From Clostridiales bacterium 1_7_47FAA (GTDB lineage: Bacteria; Bacillota; Clostridia; Lachnospirales; Lachnospiraceae), in NCBI GenBank assembly GCA_000155435.1, contig DS990260.1, positions 2,334,547-2,398,546 on the forward strand: DNA of 64,000 nt. The letters are read 5' to 3'. Position numbers and translations under genes: made by a program. The notes beneath the pieces are model-generated. The model was not told the DNA's origin. It saw only the letters and a program-made list of their open reading frames with translations, and searched no databases. Position 1 is the stretch's first letter; every line of letters starts with the position of its first letter. Of the stretch, positions 43,388-51,518 are shown piece after piece.

Positions 43388-43933
43388 CTAATTCTGGGCT
43401 GTCAGCGCCCGCTGTTCACCTGCCTTCATGGTGTCGTTAACCAGATAAGTATCGGTCTTGCCTTCCTCATCATAGAAGAACACCTGAACGCACACATCAT
43501 GCTCATCAAAATAGCTTCCGTAATAGGTCTTGTCCGCCTCTTCCTCATCCGGCGCTTCATAATAGAAGTTCTGGGTGGCGATGGAAGACCCCACTGCCTT
43601 GAGCACTGTCTCCGCATAGACAACGGCAACCTCGCCCGTGGTCTTATGGGTAACAGGAAGCAGCACGGTAAGCAGGCCGCTGCCCCCGTCGTATCTCACG
43701 TCCATGTCCAGTACATAATCGGCAAACTCACCGTAAGGGTCGAGGAAGCTGTCCCTTAAATCTTCCCTTACTTCGGGCCAGTCAATGCTGATATTCTTAT
43801 CCACTTCCACATCCGGGACCCCATCCCCTGCAACGGTGCCTCCGGTTGGGGATACAATATTACTCTGGGTACATCCGCAGAGCAGAGCCACTAAAGCCGC
43901 TAATATCAATGATAATTTTCCAATTTTTTTCAT
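43388..43933 (-). CDS. hypothetical lipoprotein
   Basis: 181 residues. Lipoprotein signal ending LLCGC (Cys21), a short linker, and an acidic domain of about 130 residues with alternating strands (YADYVLDMDVRYDGG, LTVLLPVTHKTTGEV, VCVQVFFYDEEGKTDTYLV). I do not recognise a family. It precedes the MBL gene by 10 bp, so the two products probably act at the same surface. The -10 TATAAT lies about 35 bp upstream of the start. Confidence 0.8.
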   Translation of the reverse strand: MKKIGKLSLILAALVALLCGCTQSNIVSPTGGTVAGDGVPDVEVDKNISIDWPEVREDLRDSFLDPYGEFADYVLDMDVRYDGGSGLLTVLLPVTHKTTGEVAVVYAETVLKAVGSSIATQNFYYEAPDEEEADKTYYGSYFDEHDVCVQVFFYDEEGKTDTYLVNDTMKAGEQRALTAQN

Positions 43934-44038
43934 GATATGATAAACCTCCTTTTGTCAACGGTACTATTATAACGAAGATCCATACAATTTAACAGTCCTT
44001 TTTTCTTACAAAATTATTGTTATTTTTCCAAATACTAC

Positions 44039-44067
44039 TTGCTTTTTCCATGGACTGGTGATAATAT
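44039..44067 (+). promoter_or_regulatory. promoter of the BCCT transporter gene
   Basis: TTGCTT (44039-44044), 17-bp spacer, TAATAT (44062-44067). Right after it, ATGTTCAA (44066-44073) and TTGAACAT (44096-44103) form an inverted repeat with a 22-bp spacer, a possible operator or leader hairpin. Confidence 0.55.
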
Positions 44068-44119
44068 GTTCAATATAATTTCTATTTTTGATTTTTTGAA
44101 CATTTGAGGAGGACATCGA

Positions 44120-45664
44120 ATGAAACCGGAACCAAACACACCCCAAGGCACCAGCTTGAAAAAACGTCTGGACTGGATAACCACCATCATACCTTTTATA
44201 TGTATTGTCATATTATGCTTCCTGTTCATGGCATTTCCCCAAGGCTCCACGTCCATCCTGGAGTCGGTCCGTTTCTTCCTGGGCGACCAGCTGGGAAGCT
44301 ATTATCTGATTATCGGTCTGGGGGCGCTTATCTGTTCCTTTTATATGGCATTTTCCAGATACGGCAAAATCAAACTTGGGAACCTGGAAAAGCCTCAGTA
44401 CTCTGCCTTCCAGTGGGGCTCCATGATGTTCACCGCGGGACTGGCGGCCGATATCCTGTTCTACTCCCTCTGTGAATGGATGCTTTATGCCAATGAAAGC
44501 CATATCACGGACATGGGTGCCAGACAGGACTGGGCTTCGACCTATCCCCTGTTCCACTGGGGCCCCATCCCCTGGAGTTTCTATATCATCCTGGCAGTTT
44601 CCTTTGGGTTCATGATTCATGTGCGCAAGCGCAGCAAGCAGAAATACTCTGAAGCCTGCCGCCCCCTCCTTGGAAAAAAGGTAGACGGGATATGGGGGAA
44701 GCTTATCGACCTTACCGCTGTATTTGCACTGCTGGCAGGAACCGCCACCACATTCTCCCTTGCAACCCCGCTGCTTTCCATGGCCTTCAGCCGGGTGTTC
44801 GGCATCCGTGAAAGCAACCTGCTGACCATCGCCATCCTGGTTGTGATCTGCGTGGTATATACCATGGCCGTATACTTTGGTATGAAAGGCGTTGCAAAGC
44901 TGGCGGCTTCCTGTGTCTATCTGTTTTTTGCACTGCTGGCCTACTTCCTGTTCCTGGGCGGCGAGACACGCTACATCATCGAGACGGGCATCACTGCCAT
45001 CGGCAACCTGACCCAGAATTTCATCGGCATGGCAACCTGGACCGATGCCATGCGCACCTCATCCTTTCCCCAGACATGGACGATTTTCTATTGGGCATAC
45101 TGGATGGTATGGTGCGTGGCAACCCCGTTTTTCATCGGTACGATCAGCAAAGGCAGGACCATACGCCAAACCGTGCTAGGAGGGTATTTCTTCGGTCTGG
45201 CAGGTACCTTCACCTCCTTCATCATACTGGGCAACTACGGGTTAGGCCTTCAGATGCACGGGAAGCTGGACTTAATGGCGCTGTATGAACAGACCGGAAG
45301 CCTTTATGAGGCAATCATCGCGGTGTTTGAGACAATGCCCCTGGCCCAGGCAGGGCTGGTGCTCCTGGCCGTTACCATGATTGCATTTTACGCCACCTCC
45401 TTTGACGCGCTGACCATGGTTGCCAGTTCCTATTCCTATAAGGCCCTGGGCGCGGATGAGGAGCCGGATAAGATTGTAAAGTTATTCTGGGCCGTCATGC
45501 TGATGCTGCTGCCCATAGCGCTTATCTTCTCGGAAAACTCCATGGCAAACCTGCAGACGGTCTCCATCATTGCTGCATTTCCCATTGGGTTCATCATTGT
45601 TCTTATTGTATGGAGTTTCTTTAAAGATGCCAGGCATTACCTGGACAATGAAAAACAGATTTAA
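44120..45664 (+). CDS. BCCT-family betaine/carnitine/choline transporter
   Basis: 514 residues, about twelve membrane segments. The family signature is present in FPQTWTIFYWAYWMVWCVATPFF, followed by ISKGRTIRQ. Other family marks are SFYMAFSRYGKIKLG near the N-terminus and YATSFDALTMVASSYSYKAL. Expected to move trimethylammonium compounds (glycine betaine, carnitine or choline) by ion symport or substrate exchange. No betaine or carnitine catabolic genes are adjacent. GAGGAGG lies upstream of the ATG. Confidence 0.93.
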   Translation: MKPEPNTPQGTSLKKRLDWITTIIPFICIVILCFLFMAFPQGSTSILESVRFFLGDQLGSYYLIIGLGALICSFYMAFSRYGKIKLGNLEKPQYSAFQWGSMMFTAGLAADILFYSLCEWMLYANESHITDMGARQDWASTYPLFHWGPIPWSFYIILAVSFGFMIHVRKRSKQKYSEACRPLLGKKVDGIWGKLIDLTAVFALLAGTATTFSLATPLLSMAFSRVFGIRESNLLTIAILVVICVVYTMAVYFGMKGVAKLAASCVYLFFALLAYFLFLGGETRYIIETGITAIGNLTQNFIGMATWTDAMRTSSFPQTWTIFYWAYWMVWCVATPFFIGTISKGRTIRQTVLGGYFFGLAGTFTSFIILGNYGLGLQMHGKLDLMALYEQTGSLYEAIIAVFETMPLAQAGLVLLAVTMIAFYATSFDALTMVASSYSYKALGADEEPDKIVKLFWAVMLMLLPIALIFSENSMANLQTVSIIAAFPIGFIIVLIVWSFFKDARHYLDNEKQI

Positions 45665-45692
45665 GATTTTCTTCCATAAAAAAAGCATCAAA

Positions 45693-45720
45693 AACGAGGG
45701 CCGCCCTTTCAGCCCTCGTT
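45693..45720. terminator. intrinsic terminator between the BCCT and HPr-like genes
   Basis: AACGAGGGC (45693-45701) pairs with GCCCTCGTT (45712-45720). The better U tract is on the minus strand, for the HPr-like gene. Confidence 0.75.
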
Positions 45721-45758
45721 TAGTGTGTACACCGCATAGCTGTTATTCTCCTTATCCC

Positions 45759-46007
45759 TTACTGATCCTCCCAGAGGATACTCTGTATCCTGTCCTCGGC
45801 TTCCGTCTCGTCACTTCCCTTAAAGTAAAAAGTCAGAAATCCCGTCATCCTGAGATTCTTAACTTCATCATAACGCTTCACGTTCGCCGTGGTCTTATCA
45901 CTTGTCACATAGATGTCGCAGTCAAATTGATTTGCTGTCTGAATTAAATAGGAGATGGGGATTGCCTTGAATACCTTCTCCTTACTGTCAACCTGTCTCG
46001 TTAACAT
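45759..46007 (-). CDS. HPr-like protein lacking both phosphorylation sites
   Basis: 82 residues, the length and layout of the PTS phosphocarrier HPr. FKAIPISYLIQTANQFDCDI aligns with the HPr IHARPATVLVQTASK segment, but the phospho-histidine is Lys14 and the neighbouring Arg is Ile16. The regulatory Ser46 position (NLKSIMG in HPr) reads NVKRYDE, with Arg45. So it cannot act as a normal phosphocarrier or CcpA coregulator. Similar degenerate HPr-like proteins are found in clostridia; their role is unknown. Single gene with its own terminator. Confidence 0.75.
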   Translation of the reverse strand: MLTRQVDSKEKVFKAIPISYLIQTANQFDCDIYVTSDKTTANVKRYDEVKNLRMTGFLTFYFKGSDETEAEDRIQSILWEDQ

Positions 46008-46179
46008 AGAATCACCTCAATTCAAAAACAAAACCAACTACTTGTTACCACTCTCCCTCGAATAATTATACATGCCCCTATATTGAAAGAATAACATTTT
46101 TTTCCTTTAAATGCAAGGGACAATCTGGAAAACTTGTTTATTTTTTGTAAAATGTTAATAAAATTAAGTTAAAAAATAT

Positions 46180-46229
46180 CCTGATTTTACGTCATATTGT
46201 CAAAAGACAAAATAAATGGTAAAATCAGG
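46180..46229 (-). terminator. probable AT-rich terminator of the tetR-tolC operon
   Basis: On the minus strand CCTGATTTTAC pairs perfectly with GTAAAATCAGG, with an inner TTGTC/GACAA hairpin, followed by ATATTTTTTAAC. It lies 31 bp past the last TolC-like gene. It could instead be a protein-binding palindrome. Confidence 0.55.
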
Positions 46230-46259
46230 AAATTTTTGTAACCAAACACTTGGGAAGTG

Positions 46260-47495
46260 TTAAGATGCACTTACATCCAGGCCTTTCACTGCCCAGGTAT
46301 AATTCTGCATTGCCTGCTGCAGGTTCAGGTCAGCGGACCTGTAGGCTGCCCTGGCCTGGAGGTATGCCAGTTCCTGCTGCATATATCCAATCTGGCTTAA
46401 GCTGCCTGTCCTGTACTGGATCTGGGCTGCCTGCCATGTATTCTGGGCCGCCTGCCACGCGGTTGTGGCGGAATCATATTCCACTTTCTTTTCCAGGATG
46501 GTGTCGTACAGGGTCTGGATATTGGAGCGTACCAGGTCTTCGCTGTAGGCGACGTTGCGTACCTTGTTCTTGGTCTGGGTGGTGTTCTTTGATATGATCT
46601 GCTCAATCTGGTCCATGCCGCCGCCCTTGGCGCCCCTCATGGATATAAGGCTGTAGTTGTTATTGACCGCCTTTTCCTTATCCGCATTCACGTCAATGGC
46701 CGCAATGGCCGCCACATCAGAGGTTGGGACTGCCCCGATGACCGGATTGCCGTCCGACCCCCAGCCGGTAAAGGTGCACAAGGTCTTTTTAATGCTTTCA
46801 GCCTGTGTATCCAACGCAGCCAGCTGGGACCTTGCCGAGGTCAGGCCGGAGGCGGCGCTGATTACATCCGCGTCAATGGCCAGGCCCTGGGCCTGCATGG
46901 TCTGCTGTATGTTCCTGGCTGTTTCTGCAATCTCCACGCCCTTGGATGCCACGTCCCGGTTCAGCATAATCTGTTCATAACCGTTCATGGCCTGCTGGAG
47001 GCTGTAGACGATTTTGTTTACACCGCGCTGGATCTGCTTCAGGTTCTTGTTGTCCTCCCTTGTCCCCAGCTGTATATTACGTCCCATGCTTTGGGCCACT
47101 GTACGGTAGCCTTTGGCGGTTGCCTTGGCCTTCATCAGATCCGCCATGCCATTAGCTGCTGAAACCGCTCCTGAATTTATGGCATCCTCCAGGTCATCTG
47201 CCGCCTCATCCATCTCTCTTGCAGCTTCAAACATGGAGTTCACGATACCTGCCTGTTCATCCTCATACGTATCATAATAGGTGTCATATGTATTCTTTAT
47301 GGGCGGATAGAAATTCTTAACCAGATCCTCAAGCTCATCATAATCCATCTGATTATCATAAAGCCTCTGATACGCCTCTGTGAATTCCTGGTCCGGGGCT
47401 GCCTGTGGAAGCGCCAGGGATGTCACGGCGCCGGATGCCGATATGACCAGGGCCAGGGACGTTGCAGCCAGGCTCTTTTTGTGTCTGTTCTTCAT
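46260..47495 (-). CDS. TolC-like coiled-coil exported protein
   Basis: 411 residues. Signal peptide (about 1-29, SLALVISASGAVTSLALP) and two long helical hairpins typical of TolC/outer-membrane efflux proteins: QLGTREDNKNLKQIQRGVN, MLNRDVASKGVEIAETARNI, QYRTGSLSQIGYMQQELAYL and SADLNLQQAMQNYTWAVKG. True TolC spans an outer membrane, which this host should lack, so the role must differ (wall- or membrane-spanning conduit, or adaptor). The ATG at 47495 has GGG eight bases upstream; 47501 is an alternative. Second of two tandem paralogs. Confidence 0.82.
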   Translation of the reverse strand: MKNRHKKSLAATSLALVISASGAVTSLALPQAAPDQEFTEAYQRLYDNQMDYDELEDLVKNFYPPIKNTYDTYYDTYEDEQAGIVNSMFEAAREMDEAADDLEDAINSGAVSAANGMADLMKAKATAKGYRTVAQSMGRNIQLGTREDNKNLKQIQRGVNKIVYSLQQAMNGYEQIMLNRDVASKGVEIAETARNIQQTMQAQGLAIDADVISAASGLTSARSQLAALDTQAESIKKTLCTFTGWGSDGNPVIGAVPTSDVAAIAAIDVNADKEKAVNNNYSLISMRGAKGGGMDQIEQIISKNTTQTKNKVRNVAYSEDLVRSNIQTLYDTILEKKVEYDSATTAWQAAQNTWQAAQIQYRTGSLSQIGYMQQELAYLQARAAYRSADLNLQQAMQNYTWAVKGLDVSAS

Positions 47496-47533
47496 AATCA
47501 TTACCCTTTCTAAGCAACTGTCTTACCTTGGCT

Positions 47534-48769
47534 TTAGCTGAATGTCAGTCCCTTTTTTATCCAGTCATACTTTTCCATGGCAAGGGTGAGCTGCATCTTA
47601 CCGGTTTCCACGCTGTTTTTGGCTGTTGTGTAACTGGTCTGCTGCTGAATCAGTTCCAGCGCGCTTATATTGCCTGTCGCGGCTTTGGCCGAAGCAGCAT
47701 TCATGTTCACAGTCTCCAGCTGAAGCTTTATATTGGCGGCGTCCAGGGCATCCTTTGCATCCAGGACCGCATTGTACTGGGTCTTCAGGCTGCTGTATAC
47801 CTGGTTGCGCTTATCTTCCAGGTCCGCCTTGGTGGCATCCGCCTGCTCATTGGTCTTCAGGTTCTTAAGTTTATGTTCATCGGATTTGATTCCATAGTTA
47901 TTCGCAATGGCCTGCTCCCTGTCAGCATCCGGGTTCATTGCCCCAATCCTTGCCAGGTCCGGCTCAGGAATATCCCGTATCTCAGGCTGGGAATCCGCAC
48001 TCCAGCCCAGCATAAGCAGAAGGGAACGGTATACATTGTCCGTTGATTTCTGTGCGGACAGGATGTTGGCGTCTATGTCCTGAACACTCTTGAGGGAGGT
48101 CAGCACATCGGTCTGCGTGGCCAGGCCCGCTGCCTGACGGGCAACCGTGGCTTCATAGGAAGCCTGGGCCAGGGCGCGGTTGGCGTTAAGGTTCTCCATG
48201 GTGTAGGCGGACTGTTTGTAGGTGGTCATCAGCTGCTGGGCCTGGAATACCAGGTTGGCCTCTGTCTGGTCATATGAAATCTTGTACATTTCCGCGTCCA
48301 TGAAGTTCTTGTCTGCTGTCTGCGCAAGGGTATTGCCTGCAAAATCCAGGTTGGCTGCGGTCATCCTCCCTATATAGCTGTCCGTGTCGGTGGAACCTGC
48401 GTCATCCCACAGATCCATGGCGTCACTCAGAAGCTTGTCATTGATTTCCGTCAGATCCTGATTCTTCTTATCACTGAGCGTGGAGCGGTTACTGCGCACA
48501 GTGGGGTTGTATTCATGGATTAAATCGGCCAGTTCCCCGTACTCCATCACATTGTCCCTGAGGGACGCCCATTTATCGGCGGAATATGCAAATTCCGGGC
48601 TGATATCCTTGCTGATATCCGGCGCCGGCGGCTCTGCCACTGAAAAGTTCTCATCGGGTTTGCTTGCCAGGGTGGCGAAGGCGGTCATGGGCGTGGTTCC
48701 GGCAATTGCCGATGCTGCCAGAATGACTGCTGCCCGGTATCCATATTTCCTGTCTCTGATATTCCTCAT
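47534..48769 (-). CDS. TolC-like coiled-coil exported protein
   Basis: 411 residues from the ATG at 48769 (AGAGGAG upstream). Signal peptide to about residue 33 (AAVILAASAIAGTTPMTAFA), then TolC-type hairpins: SYEATVARQAAGLATQTDVLTS, ALAQASYEA, SSLKTQYNAVLDAKDALDAANI and KAATGNISALELIQQQTSYT. Same length and layout as its neighbour but well diverged. Its start overlaps the tetR stop in ATGA, so it is cotranscribed with the regulator. No efflux pump or membrane-fusion protein gene lies in the operon. Confidence 0.82.
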   Translation of the reverse strand: MRNIRDRKYGYRAAVILAASAIAGTTPMTAFATLASKPDENFSVAEPPAPDISKDISPEFAYSADKWASLRDNVMEYGELADLIHEYNPTVRSNRSTLSDKKNQDLTEINDKLLSDAMDLWDDAGSTDTDSYIGRMTAANLDFAGNTLAQTADKNFMDAEMYKISYDQTEANLVFQAQQLMTTYKQSAYTMENLNANRALAQASYEATVARQAAGLATQTDVLTSLKSVQDIDANILSAQKSTDNVYRSLLLMLGWSADSQPEIRDIPEPDLARIGAMNPDADREQAIANNYGIKSDEHKLKNLKTNEQADATKADLEDKRNQVYSSLKTQYNAVLDAKDALDAANIKLQLETVNMNAASAKAATGNISALELIQQQTSYTTAKNSVETGKMQLTLAMEKYDWIKKGLTFS

Positions 48770-49440
48770 ATTGATTCTCCTCTTTTTTCTGTATGCCCTT
48801 TCATATCTTCCTGACATGTGCCTGGGCAGACCCCGTTTTCCAGAATCTGCATTTCCTTCCTGGCCACATCCAGAAGCTGGTCCTTGCCTGCAACATTTTT
48901 ATAATACATGGTTATAGCCCTGATGACGATGAGCATGAGCATATCCACCAGATATGCCAGCATTTCCTTCTCAATGGGATAACGCTCCCCATCAATCGCC
49001 TCATGCACCTTCTCCACAAACTCCATGTACGTGCTGTCCTGGAACAGGAATCCTTTTATGCCAAACAGGTGGGTCTGGTTCACCAGGCTCATATCTGACA
49101 GCATGTTCCTGTACATCCTGTACCCCAGGCCATCCTCTCCCTGTTCCATCACGATTCCCAGCAGCCCCATGGCCGCTTCAAACGGATTGCCACGCTCTGC
49201 CCTCAGGAATTCAAATATCCTCCTCTGGCAGTTATCCCTGAACCCGCGCAGCATATACCGCATCAGGTCATCCTTATCCTCAAAATATGTATAGAAGCTT
49301 CCCCGTGAAATGTCAGCTTCCTTGATAATCTGGTTAATGGATGCAGATGAATAGGGAACCCTGGAAAACTCATGGACAGCGGCCTCCAGTATGACCTGCT
49401 TCTTTTCTTCCTTTAACTTCAAAAAACGTTGTGTCGGCAT
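48766..49440 (-). CDS. TetR-family transcriptional regulator
   Basis: 224 residues from the ATG at 49440 (AAGGAGG nine bases upstream). The N-terminal HTH is clear: KKQVILEAAVHEFSRVPYSS, INQIIKEADISRGSFYTYFE, DKDDLMRYML. The C-terminal ligand domain is helical and not assignable. It heads an operon with two TolC-like genes. Two palindromes at 49486-49516, just downstream of the promoter, are its likely operators, so it should repress its own operon and respond to an envelope-active compound. Confidence 0.93.
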   Translation of the reverse strand: MPTQRFLKLKEEKKQVILEAAVHEFSRVPYSSASINQIIKEADISRGSFYTYFEDKDDLMRYMLRGFRDNCQRRIFEFLRAERGNPFEAAMGLLGIVMEQGEDGLGYRMYRNMLSDMSLVNQTHLFGIKGFLFQDSTYMEFVEKVHEAIDGERYPIEKEMLAYLVDMLMLIVIRAITMYYKNVAGKDQLLDVARKEMQILENGVCPGTCQEDMKGHTEKRGESI

Positions 49441-49485
49441 AGAACCAGCCTCCTTGCTATCATTCGTATCCTCATATTCCCTAAA

Positions 49486-49516
49486 ATGACATAATGTCAT
49501 TGTGACATATTGTCAC
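49486..49516. promoter_or_regulatory. two abutting 15-bp palindromic TetR operators
   Basis: ATGACATAATGTCAT (49486-49500) and GTGACATATTGTCAC (49502-49516) are perfect palindromes around a central base, with one base between them and a 16-bp centre spacing. They share RTGACATAWTGTCAY. They sit at the predicted transcription start of the tetR operon. Confidence 0.85.
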
Positions 49517-49523
49517 GAAGCCA

Positions 49524-49553
49524 ATTATAAACACTTATGGCATGGATTGTCAA
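49524..49553 (-). promoter_or_regulatory. sigma-A promoter of the tetR-tolC-tolC operon
   Basis: Minus-strand TTGACA (49548-49553), 18-bp spacer, TATAAT (49524-49529). Both hexamers are perfect; repression through the adjacent palindromes is probably needed to keep it quiet. Confidence 0.85.
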
Positions 49554-49627
49554 GAAAGGAAGCATTAAATTTCCATTAAAAATCACTCCGGCGCCGGGGA
49601 ACTATTGTTTGGAAGGTAAAAACAGGT

Positions 49628-49664
49628 AAAAAAAATCCGGGGAACCCCTTACGGGCGTTCCTCG
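49628..49664 (-). terminator. terminator overlapping the 3' end of the polysaccharide operon
   Basis: On the minus strand GAGGAACGCC, which includes the last sense codons, pairs with GGGGTTCCCC, followed by GGATTTTTTTT. The stop codon lies in the loop. It closes the long minus-strand run that starts beyond 64000. Confidence 0.75.
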
Positions 49665-50584
49665 AAATTCTCAGTTCTGTCAACAATATAGATTGGCCTG
49701 TCTTTCAATTCAGTGAACAGGATGGCAATATATTCACCGATGATTCCTATAATAATGAACATCATTGCAAACATGAAGCAGAGCAGGACCACGATGGTGG
49801 CGTAGCCGCTGGGAGCACCCCTGCGGGTCAGGAGTGTGTAGACCATGACCGCAAAGCCCAGGAGGGCGGAAAAGATGCCTGCATAGATTCCCAGCTTCAG
49901 GGGCATATTGGAAAAACACAGGATTGTGTTGATGGAGAATACAAACAGCTTCTTGATGCTGTATTTGCTTTCACCCGCAACCCTGGCCCTGGCCTCATAT
50001 TCAATGGTGGTCTTCTTAAAGCCCACATTCTGTACATAGCCCCTCAGGAAACGGACCTTTTCACGGTAGCTGTCCTTAAGGACCTGGGCCACATGACGGC
50101 TGATGGCAAAAAAGTCTGAGGCGTTGGACTCAAAATGCACGTCTGAAATATGGTTAATCAACCAGTAAAAACCGGAAGAGGTTATGTTCTTAATGACCCC
50201 GGCCGTCTTATTCCTGGTGCGGACCATGTTGATGACCTCATAGCCTTCCTTGAACCGCTCCAGGATGACCGGGATACATTCCGGCGGATGCTGGAGGTCT
50301 GCGTCCATGCAGATGATCCCGTCCCCGCTGCTGTAATCCAGCCCCGCAATCATGGCCGCCTCATGGCCAAAGTTCCGGGAAAAGCTGACCACCTTGACCG
50401 CGCTGTCAGAAGCAGACAGACGGTCAAGTATGGCAAGGCTCTGATCCGAGCTTCCATCATTGACAAATATAAGCTCATAGGCCCAGTCAATGCCCTTTAA
50501 TATCCCGGTGGTTTCTTTGTAAAATTCTTCCAGCGCTTTTTCTTCGTTGTAGACTGATACCACAACTGATAACAATCTGTCCAT
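49649..50584 (-). CDS. GtrB-like family 2 glycosyltransferase, polyprenyl-phosphate type
   Basis: 311 residues. GT-A domain with SVVVSVYNEEKALEEFY, FVNDGSSDQSL and the DxD region IICMDADLQHPPE; then an amphipathic segment (ESKYSIKKLFVFSINTIL) and two C-terminal membrane segments. This is the layout of GtrB/DPM-type enzymes that transfer a sugar from UDP or GDP to undecaprenyl phosphate. The lipid-linked sugar would feed the GT-C membrane proteins upstream. Last gene of the locus. Confidence 0.93.
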   Translation of the reverse strand: MDRLLSVVVSVYNEEKALEEFYKETTGILKGIDWAYELIFVNDGSSDQSLAILDRLSASDSAVKVVSFSRNFGHEAAMIAGLDYSSGDGIICMDADLQHPPECIPVILERFKEGYEVINMVRTRNKTAGVIKNITSSGFYWLINHISDVHFESNASDFFAISRHVAQVLKDSYREKVRFLRGYVQNVGFKKTTIEYEARARVAGESKYSIKKLFVFSINTILCFSNMPLKLGIYAGIFSALLGFAVMVYTLLTRRGAPSGYATIVVLLCFMFAMMFIIIGIIGEYIAILFTELKDRPIYIVDRTENFEERP

Positions 50585-50607
50585 GAACTATGTCTTAAGT
50601 CCTTTCT

Positions 50608-51450
50608 TTAGTCATATACCTCAATCTCAAGGCTGGAATGGGAGGGAACCCGCTGTTCCTCTGGCGGAAGCTTCATATATTCCCCGTACACCAGGGTAAG
50701 GACCTGGTGCCAGCCTTTTGGTATCATAAGCCGGGTGTCCTCAAAATCAATATCCTCCACCTCATCGCACCAGTCCTTATCCAGTGTGACATACAGGAAA
50801 TCCGGCTGGTAATTGCTGTAATAGCGCAGGCGTCCCTTGCTGTTCCTGTCTTTAAGGGCCAGGGCCTTCTGCATGGCAAATATGGCCTTCATGGGGATGA
50901 CACGTCCCACCATGGCAAGGCCGCCCACGAAGATTTTGTTCATCAGGCTGTATTTGCTGAAATCCAGCTTATCCCGGTGGGCCATGGCCATGCCGTAAAC
51001 AGCCATGTGCAGGAACTTCGTAACAGCCGCGCCCGCCCTGCCGGCCGGAAGCCTGTCAATGACAAACAGATCCACCCACAGGTGGTTCAGCTTGCCTTCA
51101 TAGAAAGCCATCTGCGGGCTGTCCTCATGGCACCGGCTGTTCTTATAGATGATGCGGGCCGTAAAGTCATAGAATCCCTTCCCGCCCCTGAAGCTGTTTG
51201 GTTCCAGCAGTTCCAGCCCCTCAGGCAGCTCCCTCCTCACCACCTTCATGAAGGCCTCAAACTGGTTTCTGGTAAATGCCACATCCGCGTCATCATCCCA
51301 GGGAATGAATCCATTGTGGCGCACGGCCCCAATCAGCGTGCCTGCGTCCAGCATATATTTTATATTGTATTTGCGGCATATCCTGTCAATCTCCTTGAGG
51401 ATCTTAAGGTTAGCCCCATGAACCTTTCCCATGTCATAAGATGGTTTCAT
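50608..51450 (-). CDS. LicD-family phosphotransferase
   Basis: 280 residues from the ATG at 51450 (AAGGAG about ten bases upstream). The LicD core is intact: KYNIKYMLDAGTLIGAVRHN, GFIPWDDDADVAFTRNQFE and a DLFVIDRLPAG segment. LicD enzymes are nucleotidyltransferase-fold proteins that attach phosphocholine or other phosphorylated groups to glycans. No phosphocholine activation genes (licA-licC) are in view, so the transferred group is uncertain. Cytoplasmic, between the RfbH gene and the final glycosyltransferase gene. Confidence 0.9.
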   Translation of the reverse strand: MKPSYDMGKVHGANLKILKEIDRICRKYNIKYMLDAGTLIGAVRHNGFIPWDDDADVAFTRNQFEAFMKVVRRELPEGLELLEPNSFRGGKGFYDFTARIIYKNSRCHEDSPQMAFYEGKLNHLWVDLFVIDRLPAGRAGAAVTKFLHMAVYGMAMAHRDKLDFSKYSLMNKIFVGGLAMVGRVIPMKAIFAMQKALALKDRNSKGRLRYYSNYQPDFLYVTLDKDWCDEVEDIDFEDTRLMIPKGWHQVLTLVYGEYMKLPPEEQRVPSHSSLEIEVYD

Positions 51451-51518
51451 TCCACTGCACTCCTTCAGGGCCTTGGGCCCTTTCATCCATTGTTATTGAG
51501 GCGCTGCCGGTCAGGACC

